This document shows positions 62,111 to 64,000 of a stretch of DNA of 64,000 bases, in pieces. The DNA is taken from the NCBI GenBank assembly GCA_029204225.1, contig CM055094.1:11579153-11643152 (forward strand), written 5' to 3'. This stretch comes from Diphasiastrum complanatum (taxonomy: Eukaryota > Streptophyta > Lycopodiopsida > Lycopodiales > Lycopodiaceae). Both the position numbers and the translations under genes were made by a program. How positions within the stretch are numbered: position 1 is the stretch's first letter; each line of letters opens with the position of its first letter. The notes under the pieces are model-generated. The model was not told the DNA's origin, ran no database searches, and saw only the letters and a list, made by a program, of their open reading frames with translations.

Positions 62111-64000
62111 GAGTGAGAAAGCAGAATATATTTTAAAACCTGTAACACAATTTTCTTAGAACATAGGCATGAAACCGACACAATTTCTCAAAAACCATTA
62201 TGATAATATTTTGACGACTTTTTTAGATTAGCATAGGAACCCTGTTATGAGTTGATAGTCTTAAAATAATTGAGAATATTTATAATTAGAGCCCTTTTGA
62301 GGATAACTCAAAAACGAGTTTGCCAGCAAAGGCTCACGCTCTCTCTCGCCCTTCGATGGAGCAATCGGGGTACCTGAATGGTAAGGGGTGAAAAGTGCTG
62401 AAACCACCTGCATGAGGCGGCAGGCACGAGCCACGTCGGTGTACGGACGACATGAGGTGTTGCACCGGAACACCAGTTGCAAGTGGACAGGAGGCGGAAG
62501 CTGGAGGCGGATGCTGTGCCGGTAACTGAAGATTTTCATTGGTTGCCATTTTGCCCATCTAGAGAAAGAGACAAAGAGATTGAGATATTGGGGCTTTTGG
62601 AGCTCTTTGGGCCATCCTTGAATGGGGTCTTGATTTTGGGGCCTTGGAACTCTTCGGGCCATGCTTTCACGCGCTATCTTGCTCCTCTGCTCACCCTTCT
62701 CTTCTCGACCACCATCACGCTCCTCCTGCCCTCCTCTCACGTTCTATTGTTGAGGTCATCCACCATCGTGCTGATCCACCATCGCATGCTGATTCTGGTG
62801 ATCGTCCGCCATGTTTTTGCATCCTTTTGGTTTTATAATATATAAGTTCGATAAATCGATTATTAATTCACTGTGATTTTGAAGTTGGATCTGTGAGAGT
62901 TGGAATTGAAACCATGTTTGTTTCTGTATGGTTCGTTAGATCAAGTATTAATTTGCTGTCAGAAGCTTGTTTCGTCAATCCAATGAAGTGCACTTTCATG
63001 TTCTCTCAATCCGGTATGAAGGCGATTTCTGGATTTTGGATTTTCTCTATTATTATAATGAGAATTCGAGGCTTGACCGATGACGAGAAAATGTATCTGT
63101 TTCACAGCGAAAATTGCAACGTCTTTCATGATACAATTTTCATCTGCCCTTCTTTTGAGTGCGTCTATAAATGTTGGAGCGATCTCCCTTATAAATGAAA
63201 CTTTAACTTTTCATCGTCTCAATATCGTAAGTCTCTCTGCATGTCAATCTTCGTAATATCATATTGCAAGCAACAATCTGCCTAAGAGATTGAACTGCTA
63301 GTTTTAAAAGTCATCCATTGTGCAATTCTTCTTGAATGCATCAGTAAAGGTAGCTGCTGATGCCATTATCAAATTCCAAACAATCTCAATCAATAGACTG
63401 GACCAAGAGAAGAGACTGATGTTATGCTATGAACCTCCCACAACTGCCACAATCCGCTTATAATTTTTTACATGTGTTTTCAAGTAGAGTACTCTTTGAT
63501 GCCCCACTGAAAAATTAAACAGCGCTCTTAATGCACAATGGCAGGTACGTTACTATGAATGAAGAGCATGGTGGAATTTCATTTTTGAATTCCTCATATA
63601 CTACATTTTTTTTGTCTAACAAAAGGATAAGAAGTTTATTCATATTTCAAATTTTTTTCTATGTATAGAAACCATTCAAATTGCAATTTTCAATTGATGA
63701 ATAATCTTTTCGTTGTAAATTTTTGTTGTTGAATTCTTTAGATGTTCATTTATGCATGTTGTAAAAATGAAAAAGATTTTCATATGTCAAAAAGATTTGT
63801 ATAAATTTTTTTTATATCGCAATATTTTCATATTTCACTTTTCATGTATAGAGAAAATAAAAAATATCCTATTTTAGCAAAACATTTCTTTATATACACG
63901 TTTTTATAAATGTAACTTATTATCTAGGAAATTTTAAATGCAAACTTTATTTTACTACTGTATAGGAAAAATTTAAAGAGATCTTATAAAGAAAATTTGA
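62111..64000. other. Terminal 1.9 kb, no recognised gene
   Basis: 62330-62780 is more GC-rich and has overlapping frames on both strands (62740-62261 minus, 62477-62845 plus, 62893-63198 plus) without known motifs. It could be the edge of a host gene, but I cannot support one. 63.4-64.0 kb is very AT-rich. Confidence 0.4.

Noticed and set aside
62261-62845. 159-codon minus and 122-codon plus frames near the right end
   Set aside because: They overlap in antisense, have biased composition and no recognisable domain, so no gene call is made.

Overview
The window is nuclear DNA from a seed plant with large, transposon-filled introns and intergenic space. I infer this from plant-type Ty1/copia and Ty3/gypsy elements of several lineages, AT-rich background, canonical GT-AG introns and a plant type-II prohibitin gene. 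There is no bacterial or organellar gene organisation, and the species cannot be named from the sequence.

The only host gene I recognise is a mitochondrial prohibitin on the minus strand. Its five coding exons (54048-53878, 46205-46089, 45922-45752, 36497-36285, 34877-34662) join in phase 0 into an uninterrupted 295-residue protein. The gene spans about 19.4 kb because introns 1 (7.7 kb) and 3 (9.3 kb) are filled with retrotransposon pieces, while intron 2 is only 166 bp.

Layout: 1-1925 holds the 3' end of a Ty3 chromovirus. 1943-10307 holds a decayed Tat-like Ty3 element: a coiled-coil ORF, LTR-like DNA, a tRNA-Asp-type primer site, gag, RT, RNase H, integrase, a heat-shock-element-like cluster, an extra 3' ORF and a (GA)n tract. 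12.8-18.3 kb holds decayed copia remnants in both orientations. 18300-24304 is a young, almost complete copia element with both LTRs (about 2 % different) and a 5-bp target duplication; it sits 7 bp inside the LTR of an older minus-strand element (24305-26689) that itself holds a Ty3 scrap. 26.7-27.9 kb carries unrecognised decayed coding sequence. 29-33 kb carries further copia and gag scraps. 34.7-54.0 kb is the prohibitin gene with Ty3 and copia fragments in its introns. 54-64 kb is non-genic: a foldback repeat just upstream of the prohibitin start, a degenerate satellite-like array interrupted by a copia fragment, and long (GA)n and poly-G tracts.

Apart from prohibitin nothing here looks like a working host pathway; most of the DNA records nested insertion, internal deletion and inversion. 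The observations most worth following are GC-rich palindromic elements clustered in and next to the prohibitin gene, the heat-shock-element-like cluster before the Tat extra ORF, the apparently permuted order of that Tat element, and a CpG-retaining island at 48.0-48.7 kb of unknown origin.
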